From contig UCII01000001.1 in the NCBI GenBank assembly GCA_900472485.1, positions 493,986-557,985 on the forward strand: a stretch of DNA of 64,000 nt, written 5' to 3'. Positions 8,357-16,914 of this stretch are shown here, piece by piece. The position numbers and the translations under genes were made by a program. The notes under the pieces were generated by a model, which saw only the letters and a list, made by a program, of their open reading frames with translations, was not told where the DNA came from and ran no database searches. The stretch is from Hyphomicrobiales bacterium (GTDB lineage Bacteria > Pseudomonadota > Alphaproteobacteria > Rhizobiales > Rhizobiaceae). The stretch's first letter is position 1, and every line of letters starts with the position of its first letter.

Positions 8357-8551
8357 CGTGACCTGCTTTCTACAAATCTTGCCTGGATGGGGCAGGGCAT
8401 GAAGGAAGCATGCTGACTGCTTGCCTAATAAAATTCATGCCGCCGGTGAGCCGCCTTCTTGTTCTTTTGAGCGGTGTCACCGACGGCATGCTGAAGAGTT
8501 GCTTCTAACCGTTCGTGCTCACCCCTGCGGAGCGCGGACGGACGCGGAACA

Positions 8552-8773
8552 CTATTTCTCAGCAACTCTACCAGCGAGGGCCATTACATAGTCATCGGCA
8601 ATATCGGCCAAGGTCAAAGCGACCTCGGGCTCGTTCCAGCCGGCCGTGAGCGCCATTTGAACAAAGTCACGAAAGGCCACTTCAAGGACCTCTTCGCGCT
8701 CGACCGCGCGGTAAGAGTCATTGACGGGATGCTGAGGCTTGCTGATCTCTATTGTCTGGCGCGTAGATACCAT
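8552..8773 (-). CDS. Small conserved-looking hypothetical protein
   Basis: 73 residues from the ATG at 8773, with AGGGAAA upstream. The sequence is mostly helical and acidic (EREEVLEVAFRDFVQMALTAG, then TLADIADDYVMALAGRV). A longer frame up to 8884 adds a Lys/Arg-rich stretch without its own ribosome binding site and is not preferred. No domain recognised. Stand-alone gene with 270 bases of unassigned sequence behind it. Confidence 0.55.
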   Translation of the reverse strand: MVSTRQTIEISKPQHPVNDSYRAVEREEVLEVAFRDFVQMALTAGWNEPEVALTLADIADDYVMALAGRVAEK

Positions 8774-9043
8774 TGCTGTTTTCCCTATGACTTGCCCCGT
8801 TGGACGCACAGTACATTCACCAAACACTAGGGCTTTGATCTCCGAACGACTATTGTTCTTCTTTTTTAATGGGTTACGCACCATATGTCGTTAGACGTGC
8901 ATCCAGAAACTTGCAGCAGCGTCCATTTTCGCAATTGCTGAAGTGCGGTTTCGAGCAGACGCAGGGATTGGTGGGAAGATGTGCCCTTCACGTGCACGTG
9001 CCCTCCGGACGCGCGCCTGTCTTGAGGCATCGAAATCCGCTGT

Positions 9044-10288
9044 CTAGTGATAATAGCCGAGGGTTTTCAGCCATTCGTCGAAGGAGTGGCTGCTCCCGGA
9101 CGATGCCGGTGAGATGACCTGCCCGAGATAGCGCGGGATGGTAAGGTTTCTAGCTTCACGGGGACTATAGCCGAACTCCTTGCCGAAGGCTCGGCTGAAG
9201 TGCGCTGCCGAGGAAAAGCCGACCGCAAAGGCGATGTCGACGATCTGCTCCCGATTGGCGGGATCACTGAGGGCGGCATGAGCCGACAGGAGGCGACGGC
9301 GCTGAATATAGTGGTGCACGCCGCCATATTGTTCAAATATCTGATAGAGCCTGGTGCGGGATATGCCGAGCTCGCGGCATATATGCTCGACCGTCAGATC
9401 GCCCGAAGTGAGATTGCCTTCCACGAACCGCCGCACGCGTTCCGTCAGGGCGAGGGTGCTATGCTGCTCCGTGCCGGTCGATTGCGCCGCCGAGGTCGAA
9501 ACGGAAGCCACAATCATATTGCGCATCGTCTGAACGACATGCGGTAGATCGGTGGCTGCAAAGCGCGCGAGATTGTGTTCGACGCTATCGAGGAATTCGA
9601 TCAACATGCTGGTGAACACGCCGGAGAGCGCAATATTGTTCTCGATCTCGACCGGTGTGGGAACGTCGAACAGCAATGCCCTCGGCAGGAAGAGCGAGAG
9701 GCCTTTCGCTTCGGTCGAGCGCCCTCGAAAGGGGTGTCCCAGCGATCGCAGTTCCACCTTGCCCGGCTCGCCTTCCAGAACGTGGCCATCGACCTCCGTC
9801 CAGGTCCGGCCGCTGCTCGGCACCGAAACATGCCAGTGATCGATGTGATTGGTTTTCACCTTCGCCTGCGAGCGCATGTAGCTGTGGGGCGGCGTATCCT
9901 GTTGAACGATGAGCATGCCGCCCAGATTCCATGCGATATGATCGGCCGGAAAGCCGGCTTCCGGCGGGATGTTATCCGGCAGTCGAACGTCGGCTACGGG
10001 AGCGACATAGGCTTGCCAGGCGGCAAATTGCGCGGCCGGCTCGATATCGCGCGTCGAAAACTTCAGCGGCTGCAAGGCTGGCGGTGGCAGGGCTTCCTCC
10101 GTTGCCGCCTTCTCTGGTCGGGGGAAGCGTCGCCGCTCTGACTGTAAGGACTTCCTGTCCTTGCGCCATGACGGTTCCTTCGCCTCGTCTGACGCAGATC
10201 CGGATCGTTCCTCGCGCCGAAAATCAGACAATCCGTTCTCCTCGAATACAGCCAGGACGGGACACGAGCGCCGCCATCGACTCTCCAT
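9044..10288 (-). CDS. AraC-family transcriptional regulator
   Basis: 414 residues, longer than usual. About the first 75 residues are charged and of low complexity. A ligand-binding cupin-like domain follows (LKFSTRDIEPAAQFAAWQAY onward), and the C-terminal AraC domain has two helix-turn-helices: LTVEHICRELGISRTRLYQIF near residue 305, and IVDIAFAVGFSSAAHFSRAF near residue 355 ending FGYSPREARN. It resembles the AraC-binding-like (PF14525) group of activators. The real start may be downstream of 10288, but no better ATG was seen. The target is unknown; the small gene just upstream may be cotranscribed. Confidence 0.85.
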   Translation of the reverse strand: MESRWRRSCPVLAVFEENGLSDFRREERSGSASDEAKEPSWRKDRKSLQSERRRFPRPEKAATEEALPPPALQPLKFSTRDIEPAAQFAAWQAYVAPVADVRLPDNIPPEAGFPADHIAWNLGGMLIVQQDTPPHSYMRSQAKVKTNHIDHWHVSVPSSGRTWTEVDGHVLEGEPGKVELRSLGHPFRGRSTEAKGLSLFLPRALLFDVPTPVEIENNIALSGVFTSMLIEFLDSVEHNLARFAATDLPHVVQTMRNMIVASVSTSAAQSTGTEQHSTLALTERVRRFVEGNLTSGDLTVEHICRELGISRTRLYQIFEQYGGVHHYIQRRRLLSAHAALSDPANREQIVDIAFAVGFSSAAHFSRAFGKEFGYSPREARNLTIPRYLGQVISPASSGSSHSFDEWLKTLGYYH

Positions 10289-10291
10289 CCA

Positions 10292-10750
10292 TCATTCAAG
10301 CAGACGGCTGTCTCCGCTTCGAGCCGCCTTTTTCAGCGTGTCGATATGCTGCTGTAATCCCTGCCGTATTCCTAGCCCTTTCACCATACTAAGGCTTTCA
10401 ATTGCTGCGCATTTTAGAAAAAGCAAGTGTTGCGGGTCGCCAAACCCATATTCCCGCTGCAATTGCCGCAAAATATGGCGCTGGCTGAGCCGATTTGTCT
10501 CGTGCCGGCACATCTGCCAACTCAAACGCGGCATGGGGATCGGCATCCTCCGTCCGAGCACATTCAGGCGAAAACGAAAGCCCGCTTCATCGAGACACCC
10601 TGCAAAACGGCTGCGAAACGGTTCCGCTTTTGCCTCGTTGGTGTGGCACCGCCCGGCAGCTGCCGTATTTTCCGAAGATTTTGACAGTCGCGTCTTGCAA
10701 ACGACCAATTCCATTTTCACAGACCCTATGCGTAGTTTGCAGTTGCCCAT
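10292..10750 (-). CDS. Hypothetical protein, weakly supported
   Basis: 152-codon frame ending 4 bases before the AraC gene start. The last 75 residues (SWQMCRHETNRLSQRHILRQ and following) look helical and protein-like; the first half is less convincing. A competing frame on the plus strand over the same DNA has a far more Ser/Arg/Cys-biased translation and is rejected. No family recognised. If it is not a gene, the 10289-10800 interval is an untranslated gap between the AraC and dipeptidase genes. Confidence 0.35.
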   Translation of the reverse strand: MGNCKLRIGSVKMELVVCKTRLSKSSENTAAAGRCHTNEAKAEPFRSRFAGCLDEAGFRFRLNVLGRRMPIPMPRLSWQMCRHETNRLSQRHILRQLQREYGFGDPQHLLFLKCAAIESLSMVKGLGIRQGLQQHIDTLKKAARSGDSRLLE

Positions 10751-10800
10751 TCCGCCAAGCTTGCCTAGGCAGATATCAACTACAATTTTTGGAATGAGAC

Positions 10801-11838
10801 ATGACCGAATCTTCGATAATCCCCGTCTTCGATGGCCATAACGACGTGCTGCTCCGGCTGCGTCGCGGCGGCTTGAATTCTGTCAACGCTTTCCTGAATG
10901 GTGAAGCTGCCGGACATATCGATTTGCCTCGCGCGCGCCGTGGCGGCCTCGCGGGCGGTCTCTGCGCCATATTTATCCCGTCGCCGGATCAACCAAGGGC
11001 TGAAAATGCCGATTTCGCAACACCTGCTCAGCCCGACGCCCTGAATGAAACCCTGGCGATGGCACGGCTTCTGCTTGCAATCGAAGCCCGGTCCGAGGGA
11101 GCTGTGAAGGTTTGCCGCTCGGCCGCAGATATCAAGCGGTCGATTGCCGAGGGCCAGTTCGCTGCGGTATTCCATATCGAAGGTGCGGAAGCGGTCGCGG
11201 CCGATCTCGATGCGCTTTACGTCCTTCATGAGGCTGGCCTGCGCACGCTCGGACCTGTCTGGAGCCGCCCCAACGTCTTTGCCTATGGTGTGCCTTTCCG
11301 GTTTCCTTCGACGCCGGATATCGGCCCCGGGCTCACCGACGCCGGCAAGGATCTGATCCGCGCCTGCAACGAGCTTAGGATCATGATCGATCTCTCGCAT
11401 ATGAACGAGCAGGGATTCTGGGATATCGCTAAACTATCGAATGCGCCGCTGGTCGCCTCGCATTCCAACGCGCATGCCATCAGCCCGCATAGCCGCAATC
11501 TGACCGACAAACAGCTTGATGCGATCCGCGATACCGGCGGCCTGGTCGGCATCAATTTCGGCGTGCTCTTCCTGCGGGATGATGGTGTGAGGAACACTGA
11601 CACGCCGCTCGAAGTCCTCGTTCGCCACGTCGCTTACATCGCCGAACGTATCGGCATCGAGCATGTCGCGCTCGGCTCCGATTTCGACGGCACGACCATT
11701 CCAGCCGCGCTTGGCGATGCGAGCGGCTTGCCGAAGCTGATCGAAGCCCTGCGTGCGCATGGGTTCGACGATCAGGCGCTTGCCAAGGTCGCGCATCAGA
11801 ACTGGGTCCGTGTCCTCGAACAGACTTGGGGCGGCTGA
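10801..11838 (+). CDS. Membrane dipeptidase (peptidase family M19)
   Basis: 345 residues, the normal length. The zinc-site pattern of renal-type dipeptidases is present: FDGHNDVL near residue 9 (His, Asp), FHIEGAE near residue 124 (bridging Glu), IDLSHM near residue 197 (His) and SHSNAH near residue 220 (His). FGSDFDG-type sequence (GSDFDGT) near residue 295 supplies the conserved Asp. No signal peptide, so probably cytoplasmic; family members hydrolyse dipeptides, including those with D-residues. GGAATGAG lies before the ATG. Stand-alone, convergent with the P450 gene. Confidence 0.9.
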   Translation: MTESSIIPVFDGHNDVLLRLRRGGLNSVNAFLNGEAAGHIDLPRARRGGLAGGLCAIFIPSPDQPRAENADFATPAQPDALNETLAMARLLLAIEARSEGAVKVCRSAADIKRSIAEGQFAAVFHIEGAEAVAADLDALYVLHEAGLRTLGPVWSRPNVFAYGVPFRFPSTPDIGPGLTDAGKDLIRACNELRIMIDLSHMNEQGFWDIAKLSNAPLVASHSNAHAISPHSRNLTDKQLDAIRDTGGLVGINFGVLFLRDDGVRNTDTPLEVLVRHVAYIAERIGIEHVALGSDFDGTTIPAALGDASGLPKLIEALRAHGFDDQALAKVAHQNWVRVLEQTWGG

Positions 11839-11878
11839 GGCGCGCGCTCGTTTCTGTCCGAGGCAGGCGACCGCTCGA

Positions 11879-13246
11879 CTATCGCTCCACGAGGTTGATC
11901 GACAGCGGATGCATGGGCCGTAACGTGACCTTCATGACCGGCTTGGGCGAAGGCTCGGTCGAGCCGGTTACGCGGAATTTCTGCAGGAGCACGGCTAGGA
12001 TCGCGACGGCCTCCATCATCGCAAAGCCGTTGCCGATGCAGACGCGCGGACCGGCGCCGAAGGGCATGAAGGCATAGCGATGGCGGTTTCGCGCCACTTC
12101 CGGCTTAAAGCGGTCGGGATCGAAAACCTGCGGGTCTTCCCAAAGGTCCGCATGATGATGCACGGCGTAGATCGGTACATAGATAATAGTACCGGCCGGT
12201 ATCATGTGCGGCCCGATGGCAAATTCGCTAGTTACCGCGCGCGAAACGATTGGCGCCGGCGGATAAAGCCGCATGGCTTCGGAAAAGATCTGCCTGGTGT
12301 AGGTGAGCTTGCCGAGATGTTCGGCCGTCAGCGGGCCGCCCTCGGTCACGGTGGCAATCTCTTCGAAGAGTTTGGCCTGGCAGTCGGGATAGCGTGCAAG
12401 AAGATGGAAGGTCCAGGCAAGACCGAGCGCCGTCGTCTCGTGCCCGGCGGTGATGAAGGTCATCAGATTGTCGATGACCTCTTCGTCGGTCATCATGCGA
12501 CCGGTTTCGGGGTCGGCTGCGTCAAGCAGCATGGAAACCAGATCGCTCCGTTCCCCGCCGCTGCGGCGCCGTTCGGCAATCACCGCGCCAAGGGTCGTTC
12601 GCAGGAAGGCAACGGCCGATCGCGCTTTCTCCTTGCCGGGATGTGGCATCCAGTCGGGCAGGCCAAGAAGGCCCATCGCGAATTTCCAGCCGGTCGGCTT
12701 GAGATAGTTGGTGATATTGTGCTCGACCTTGTCGACATCGATGCCATCGCCGCCCGACATCATCGTATCGACGATAATATCGAAGGTGGTGCGCATCATT
12801 TCCTGACAAAGGTCGATGGGGCTGTTCTTATGGGTGAGCCAGAGATCGCGCCTGCGCCCGGCAGCCGCAATCATGGCCGGCTGCAGTTCCAGCAGTTTTT
12901 CATGGCGAAAGGCGCCGGCCACCGATTGTCGCTGCCATTTCCAATGGGTGCCATCCGATGTGAGAATGCCGTTGCCAAGGGCCGGGCCCAGCACGCGGCG
13001 GACATCCTCACCTTTGCCGAGCGCGTCGGAATTGCGTACCAGCGCCTGATAGATGAGCTCAGGATCGGCGAGATAGATCCGCAGTTTTCCACCCACCTTG
13101 GTGAAGACCATGGGCTCGGTGAAGATTTCCGGCGGTAGCGCGTCGAGTGGATTGCGGATCAGCGATAGGAGGACATGTGGCATCGAGCGCGGAGTGAGGG
13201 GAAACGTCGTCTGCGAGAGATCGGCAGCGTTCACGCGTGCATTCAT
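11879..13246 (-). CDS. Cytochrome P450
   Basis: 455 residues. Diagnostic motifs: AGHETT in the I-helix near residue 268 (oxygen activation), EAMR (ExxR of the K-helix) near residue 327, and the haem loop FGAGPRVCIGN near residue 397 with the cysteine ligand. It is a soluble bacterial form without a membrane anchor, in the broad CYP4/CYP102-like group that often hydroxylates fatty acids or terpenoids; the substrate cannot be told from sequence. No ferredoxin or reductase gene is adjacent. AAGGAG precedes the ATG. It is divergent from a TetR gene, with a large palindrome in the shared promoter. Confidence 0.92.
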   Translation of the reverse strand: MNARVNAADLSQTTFPLTPRSMPHVLLSLIRNPLDALPPEIFTEPMVFTKVGGKLRIYLADPELIYQALVRNSDALGKGEDVRRVLGPALGNGILTSDGTHWKWQRQSVAGAFRHEKLLELQPAMIAAAGRRRDLWLTHKNSPIDLCQEMMRTTFDIIVDTMMSGGDGIDVDKVEHNITNYLKPTGWKFAMGLLGLPDWMPHPGKEKARSAVAFLRTTLGAVIAERRRSGGERSDLVSMLLDAADPETGRMMTDEEVIDNLMTFITAGHETTALGLAWTFHLLARYPDCQAKLFEEIATVTEGGPLTAEHLGKLTYTRQIFSEAMRLYPPAPIVSRAVTSEFAIGPHMIPAGTIIYVPIYAVHHHADLWEDPQVFDPDRFKPEVARNRHRYAFMPFGAGPRVCIGNGFAMMEAVAILAVLLQKFRVTGSTEPSPKPVMKVTLRPMHPLSINLVER

Positions 13247-13292
13247 CCTTCAGTCTCCTTGTTCAGCCCGGCGGATGCCTGTAGATCAGGAT

Positions 13293-13331
13293 TAAGGTAT
13301 TTGCCTTACAAAGAATAAGGTGAATACCTTA
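13293..13331. promoter_or_regulatory. Nested palindromic operator between P450 and TetR genes
   Basis: 39-bp nested inverted repeat: outer arms TAAGGTATT and AATACCTTA (9 bp), inner arms CCTTA and TAAGG, 7-base centre. It lies 47 bases upstream of the P450 ATG and 22 bases upstream of the TetR ATG, so one repressor could shut both promoters. Size and layout fit two TetR dimers (inference). Confidence 0.75.
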
Positions 13332-13352
13332 GAGCTTCAAGGGGGAAACGAG

Positions 13353-14039
13353 ATGGCGGCCAGCAAAGGTGGGAAGAGGAAAGGTGAGAAGAAGGAAGTG
13401 GCTGTGCGGCCCGATACGCGCGAGCGGATTCTCGTCTCGACATTGTCGCTCTTCAATCAGAAGGGGCCGGAGGCCGTCACCACGGCGGAAATCGCCAAGG
13501 CCGTGCGCATCAATCAGGGCAATCTCTATTATCATTTCCGCACCAAGGAATCGCTTGTCCTGGCTTTGTTCTCCCGCTTCGAAGCCGATGCTTTGGCGCT
13601 CGTCAGGCAAGCCGATTGTGTAGAAGGGGCGGATTCGAAAGCCTATGCCGGCTTTTTGCGCGAATGGTTCTCGCTGGTCTGGACACATCGCTTCCTCTTT
13701 CGCGATATTTCCGGCCTGTTGGCAATCGCGCCCGGCTTGAGAGGGCCGATCCTGATGGTCAGCGCCGGCATGCGTGTTTCCGTCGATGCCATTTTTCAGC
13801 GCATGGAAGAGGCCGGACTGATCAGCGCCGCCGCGGAGGAGCGCAATGCATTGATGACCAATATGCGGATCGTTGCCACCTATTGGGCCGTCTATCTCGG
13901 CCTTCAGGAGGGCGTGGGTGAATTGACGCCCCAGCATGTGCATTGGGGGCTCGGTCAAGTCGCGAGCCTGTTGCGACCCTATCTCTCGCCGCAGGCACGG
14001 GCCGATCTCGAGGAGATGCTCGCGGAACCCTTCGCCTGA
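13353..14039 (+). CDS. TetR-family regulator of the adjacent P450
   Basis: 228 residues from the ATG at 13353, which has GGGGGAAA before it; an in-frame ATG at 13320 would begin inside the operator. A Lys-rich leader (SKGGKRKGEKKE) precedes the HTH: RERILVSTLSLFNQKG, then VTTAEIAKAVRINQGNLYYH (about residues 42-61). The remaining 165 residues are the helical ligand domain (AcrR/YfiR-like). Divergent from the P450 gene, so the ligand is probably a P450 substrate or product (inference). Confidence 0.88.
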   Translation: MAASKGGKRKGEKKEVAVRPDTRERILVSTLSLFNQKGPEAVTTAEIAKAVRINQGNLYYHFRTKESLVLALFSRFEADALALVRQADCVEGADSKAYAGFLREWFSLVWTHRFLFRDISGLLAIAPGLRGPILMVSAGMRVSVDAIFQRMEEAGLISAAAEERNALMTNMRIVATYWAVYLGLQEGVGELTPQHVHWGLGQVASLLRPYLSPQARADLEEMLAEPFA

Positions 14040-14224
14040 GGCTTTTACACCGGGTAAGTCCTTGCCGTCATTCCCTTGGCAAAGGAACAAAGAATCTCCG
14101 AAGCCAGCCAAAATCGGATGATTTAATCTACTAAAAACATAGGGTTTATATCTAATAATTGCATGCGTCGCAGGGTCATCTATCCGTCAGACGACGCTTC
14201 CGATGGATCGTGAGGATCGCGACG

Positions 14225-15268
14225 ATGAGATTATTTACACGGCTTGCCCTGTCGGCCGTTGCCCCGCTTCTTCTGGCACAGACCGCGCTGGCTGCCGGTG
14301 TGAACGGTGCGCCAGCGCCCTTCGACAAGGGCGGTGTAAAAGTTGCTCTGGTGAGCTATATCTCCGCCGGCGATTTCTTCCAGGCCTATCAGGCGGGTGC
14401 CGAAGCTCAGGCCAAGGCGCTCGATATCGATCTTCGCGTTTTCCCCGGGCGCCAGGATGCAGCCGCCCAGCGTGAACAGATCCTCCAAGCGATCAATCTC
14501 GGCGTTTCTGCCATCGTCATCGATCATGGCTTGCCGGAATCGCTTGGCGATGTCGTGCAGCAGGCGCTCGACAAGGGTATCAAGGTCGTCGCATTCGACG
14601 TCAATCTCAACAATCCGAAGATCCCGCAGGTCGAGCAGAGCGATCACGAACTTGCCGACCTCGCCCTGAAGCAGGTCGTCAAGGAGAATGGCAACAGCTT
14701 CAAGGCGGGCTATGTCTATGTCGCCGGCTTTGCGCCGCTCGACCGCCGTAACGAGGTCTGGGATGCTTTCAAGAAGCAGAATGCCGGCGTCGTCGAAAAG
14801 GCCCGCTTCGGTAACGTCAGCGATACGACGGCGACCTCGACAGCCGATCAGGCCAAGGCAGCGCTTGCGGCCAATCCCGATATATCAGTCATCTTCGCGC
14901 CCTATGACGAGTTTGCCCGCGGCGTGAAGCTTGCCGCGACGGATCTCGGCATTGCCAACAAGCTGAAGATCTATTCGGCCGACGTATCGACGGCCGACAT
15001 TCAGGAAATCACCGAACCGGGCAGCCCGTGGGTAGCAACGGTCGCAACCAATCCGGCCGTCGTCGGCGCCGTTTCTATCCGTGCCGCCGCTTTGCAGGTG
15101 GCAGGGCAGGAGGTCCCGCATCAGATCACCGTCAAGCCGACCCTGCTGACGCAGGAAGGACTTCGCGCCGCCAACGTTCAGACGATCGAGGAACTGGCCA
15201 AGAAAGTTCCCGCCTTCAACGCCAGCGATGCAGTGACCGCCAGTTGGATACCGGACAAGCTTTTTTAA
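14225..15268 (+). CDS. Periplasmic sugar-type ABC substrate-binding protein (orphan)
   Basis: 347 residues. Signal peptide MRLFTRLALSAVAPLLLAQT ending ALAAG, cleaved near residue 24. The mature protein is a ribose/galactose-type binding protein (family 1): VKVALVSYISAGDFFQAYQ near residue 38, NLGVSAIVIDHG near 100, IKVVAFDVN near 120, ISVIFAPYDEFARG near 220. No permease or ATPase lies beside it. The next gene, 71 bases downstream in the same direction, is a DszC/SfnB-like flavin monooxygenase. An in-frame ATG at 14159 is rejected because it would hide the signal peptide. Confidence 0.85.
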   Translation: MRLFTRLALSAVAPLLLAQTALAAGVNGAPAPFDKGGVKVALVSYISAGDFFQAYQAGAEAQAKALDIDLRVFPGRQDAAAQREQILQAINLGVSAIVIDHGLPESLGDVVQQALDKGIKVVAFDVNLNNPKIPQVEQSDHELADLALKQVVKENGNSFKAGYVYVAGFAPLDRRNEVWDAFKKQNAGVVEKARFGNVSDTTATSTADQAKAALAANPDISVIFAPYDEFARGVKLAATDLGIANKLKIYSADVSTADIQEITEPGSPWVATVATNPAVVGAVSIRAAALQVAGQEVPHQITVKPTLLTQEGLRAANVQTIEELAKKVPAFNASDAVTASWIPDKLF

Positions 15269-15339
15269 GCGGCCATTCTCGAGATGCCGGCGGGATTTCG
15301 GATTCCGCCGGATTACGCTACTGAACCGGAGTTCACATC

Positions 15340-16545
15340 ATGAGCCAGTCCAACGTCGTATTTGCGAGCAATCGAAACGCCACGCGTGCGGATCTCTTCG
15401 CCAGAGCCGAAGAGATTGCAGCCGATCTTTCCACGCGCGCCGCAGAGCTTGACCGCGAAGGTCGTCCGCCGCTCGGCGAGATCGTCAAGCTGAAAAATGC
15501 CGGCTTGTTGAACGCGCTGCATGCAGCCCAGATCGGTGGCGGCGGCCTCGATTGGGTGGATGGCTTGCGGTTGGTGCGCATTCTTGCGCGTGGGGAGAGC
15601 TCCATCGGCCAGCTTCTCGGCTATCACTACGTTAACAGCCAATACATCTATTGGGCCTTTGACGAGGCACGCGCACAGGAGCTCGGCGGCAAGACGGTCG
15701 CCAACAGCCTTTATTGGGGTGCGGCGGTCAATCCGCGCGATCCCGGCCTCGTGTTGACGCGCCGCGGCAACGGCTATGTCCTGAACGGCCGCAAGTCCTT
15801 TTCCACGGCCGCGCACGTCTCCGATTACGTCAACGCCAATGCTGCGCTCGATGACCGGATCGTCGGCTTCGCCGTCCCGACCAATCGAGCCGGTTACAAG
15901 GCCAATGACGACTGGGACAATTTCGGCCAGCGCCTTTCCGACAGCGGCAGCGTCGAGTTCCACGACTTCCCCGTCTACGAAGAGGATTTGGACAAGGCGG
16001 CATCGACCGGTGGCGAAGCGCCGGTGCTTGCGACCTTCAACACGCCGCTCATCCAGTTGGTCTTCGTGAACTTCTATCTGGGCACGGCGGAGGGCGCGCT
16101 GCGCGAGGCTGTCGATTATGTCCGCAGCACGACGCGGCCCTGGATCACCTCCGGCGTCGAACGTGCATCAGACGACCCTTATATTCTAGAGCGTGTCGGT
16201 GAATTTACCGCAGCCCTCAAGGCATCCGCCGCTCTGGCCGACAGCGCTGCCGCGGCGGTTCAGGAGGCTCTTGCAAAGGGACATAAGGCAACGGCGCGCG
16301 AACGCGGTGAAGCAGCGGCCGAAGCCTATGCGGCAAAGGTGCACGCGACCCATGTTGCCCTCGATATTACCTCGCGCGTATTCGAGCTCACCGGCGCCCG
16401 CTCGACTGCGGAGAAATATCGCTTCGATCGTTTCTGGCGTAATGTGCGGACGCACACCCTGCACGATCCGGTCTTTTACAAGGCCAAGGAGGTCGGCGAG
16501 TTCGTGCTGAACGATCGGATTCCCGAGGTCAGCCTCTACAGCTAA
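15340..16545 (+). CDS. Acyl-CoA-dehydrogenase-fold flavin monooxygenase (DszC/SfnB-like)
   Basis: 401 residues. It has the acyl-CoA dehydrogenase fold: helical N-domain with IGGGGLDWVDGLR near residue 65, a central beta domain with YVLNGRKSFSTAAHVSD near 148 and WDNFGQRLSDSGSVEF near 190, and a C-terminal helical domain ending RTHTLHDPVFYKAKEVG. The W-D-x-F-G-Q-R and RTHTLHDP motifs are typical of DszC/SfnB flavin enzymes (FMNH2-dependent oxidation of organosulfur or similar compounds) rather than true dehydrogenases. It probably needs a separate flavin reductase. A paralogue lies at 18113-19330. Substrate unknown. Confidence 0.8.
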   Translation: MSQSNVVFASNRNATRADLFARAEEIAADLSTRAAELDREGRPPLGEIVKLKNAGLLNALHAAQIGGGGLDWVDGLRLVRILARGESSIGQLLGYHYVNSQYIYWAFDEARAQELGGKTVANSLYWGAAVNPRDPGLVLTRRGNGYVLNGRKSFSTAAHVSDYVNANAALDDRIVGFAVPTNRAGYKANDDWDNFGQRLSDSGSVEFHDFPVYEEDLDKAASTGGEAPVLATFNTPLIQLVFVNFYLGTAEGALREAVDYVRSTTRPWITSGVERASDDPYILERVGEFTAALKASAALADSAAAAVQEALAKGHKATARERGEAAAEAYAAKVHATHVALDITSRVFELTGARSTAEKYRFDRFWRNVRTHTLHDPVFYKAKEVGEFVLNDRIPEVSLYS

Positions 16546-16914
16546 ACGCGGGGGCGAGGACGTGGTGGAGTCTAAAAAGTGGATCGGCTCGTAATCCGAG
16601 CCGATGGCGGCTTCACCCGCGCTCAAGGTCGGTCAACGTCATTGGCATCTCGTGTGATGTGGGTCGGTGTTGGAACACGCCACAGCTTAAGGATGGCTCG
16701 CCCGATTGTGGCCTTCGCGCAACGCTGATGGCTGATGCTCTGATATCCGGCTCACAAATCCTGTGCTCAACTCACTAATCTGTGGAGGGCTGTCGCAGCT
16801 CGCCGCAATGCGCACACGTTCCTCATTAGGATCTCTTCACTCACGAATCGCTTTAGACGTCCAGAAGGGCAGGCGATCTCGATTGAGAATGAAATCGATC
16901 CAATGGAGTCCTTC
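16546..16914. other. Intergenic region upstream of ftsZ2
   Basis: 369 bases between the flavin monooxygenase and ftsZ2. Short frames here are shadows with no ribosome binding site. It presumably carries the ftsZ2 promoter; no clear -35/-10 pair, hairpin or repeat was recognised. Confidence 0.5.

Noticed and set aside
10161..10841. 226-codon plus-strand frame upstream of the dipeptidase
   Set aside because: Ser/Arg/Cys-rich translation, overlaps the AraC N-terminus and the dipeptidase start; no ribosome binding site.
12080..13138. 352-codon open frame on the plus strand
   Set aside because: Antisense to the P450, whose haem loop, ExxR and I-helix motifs are clear.
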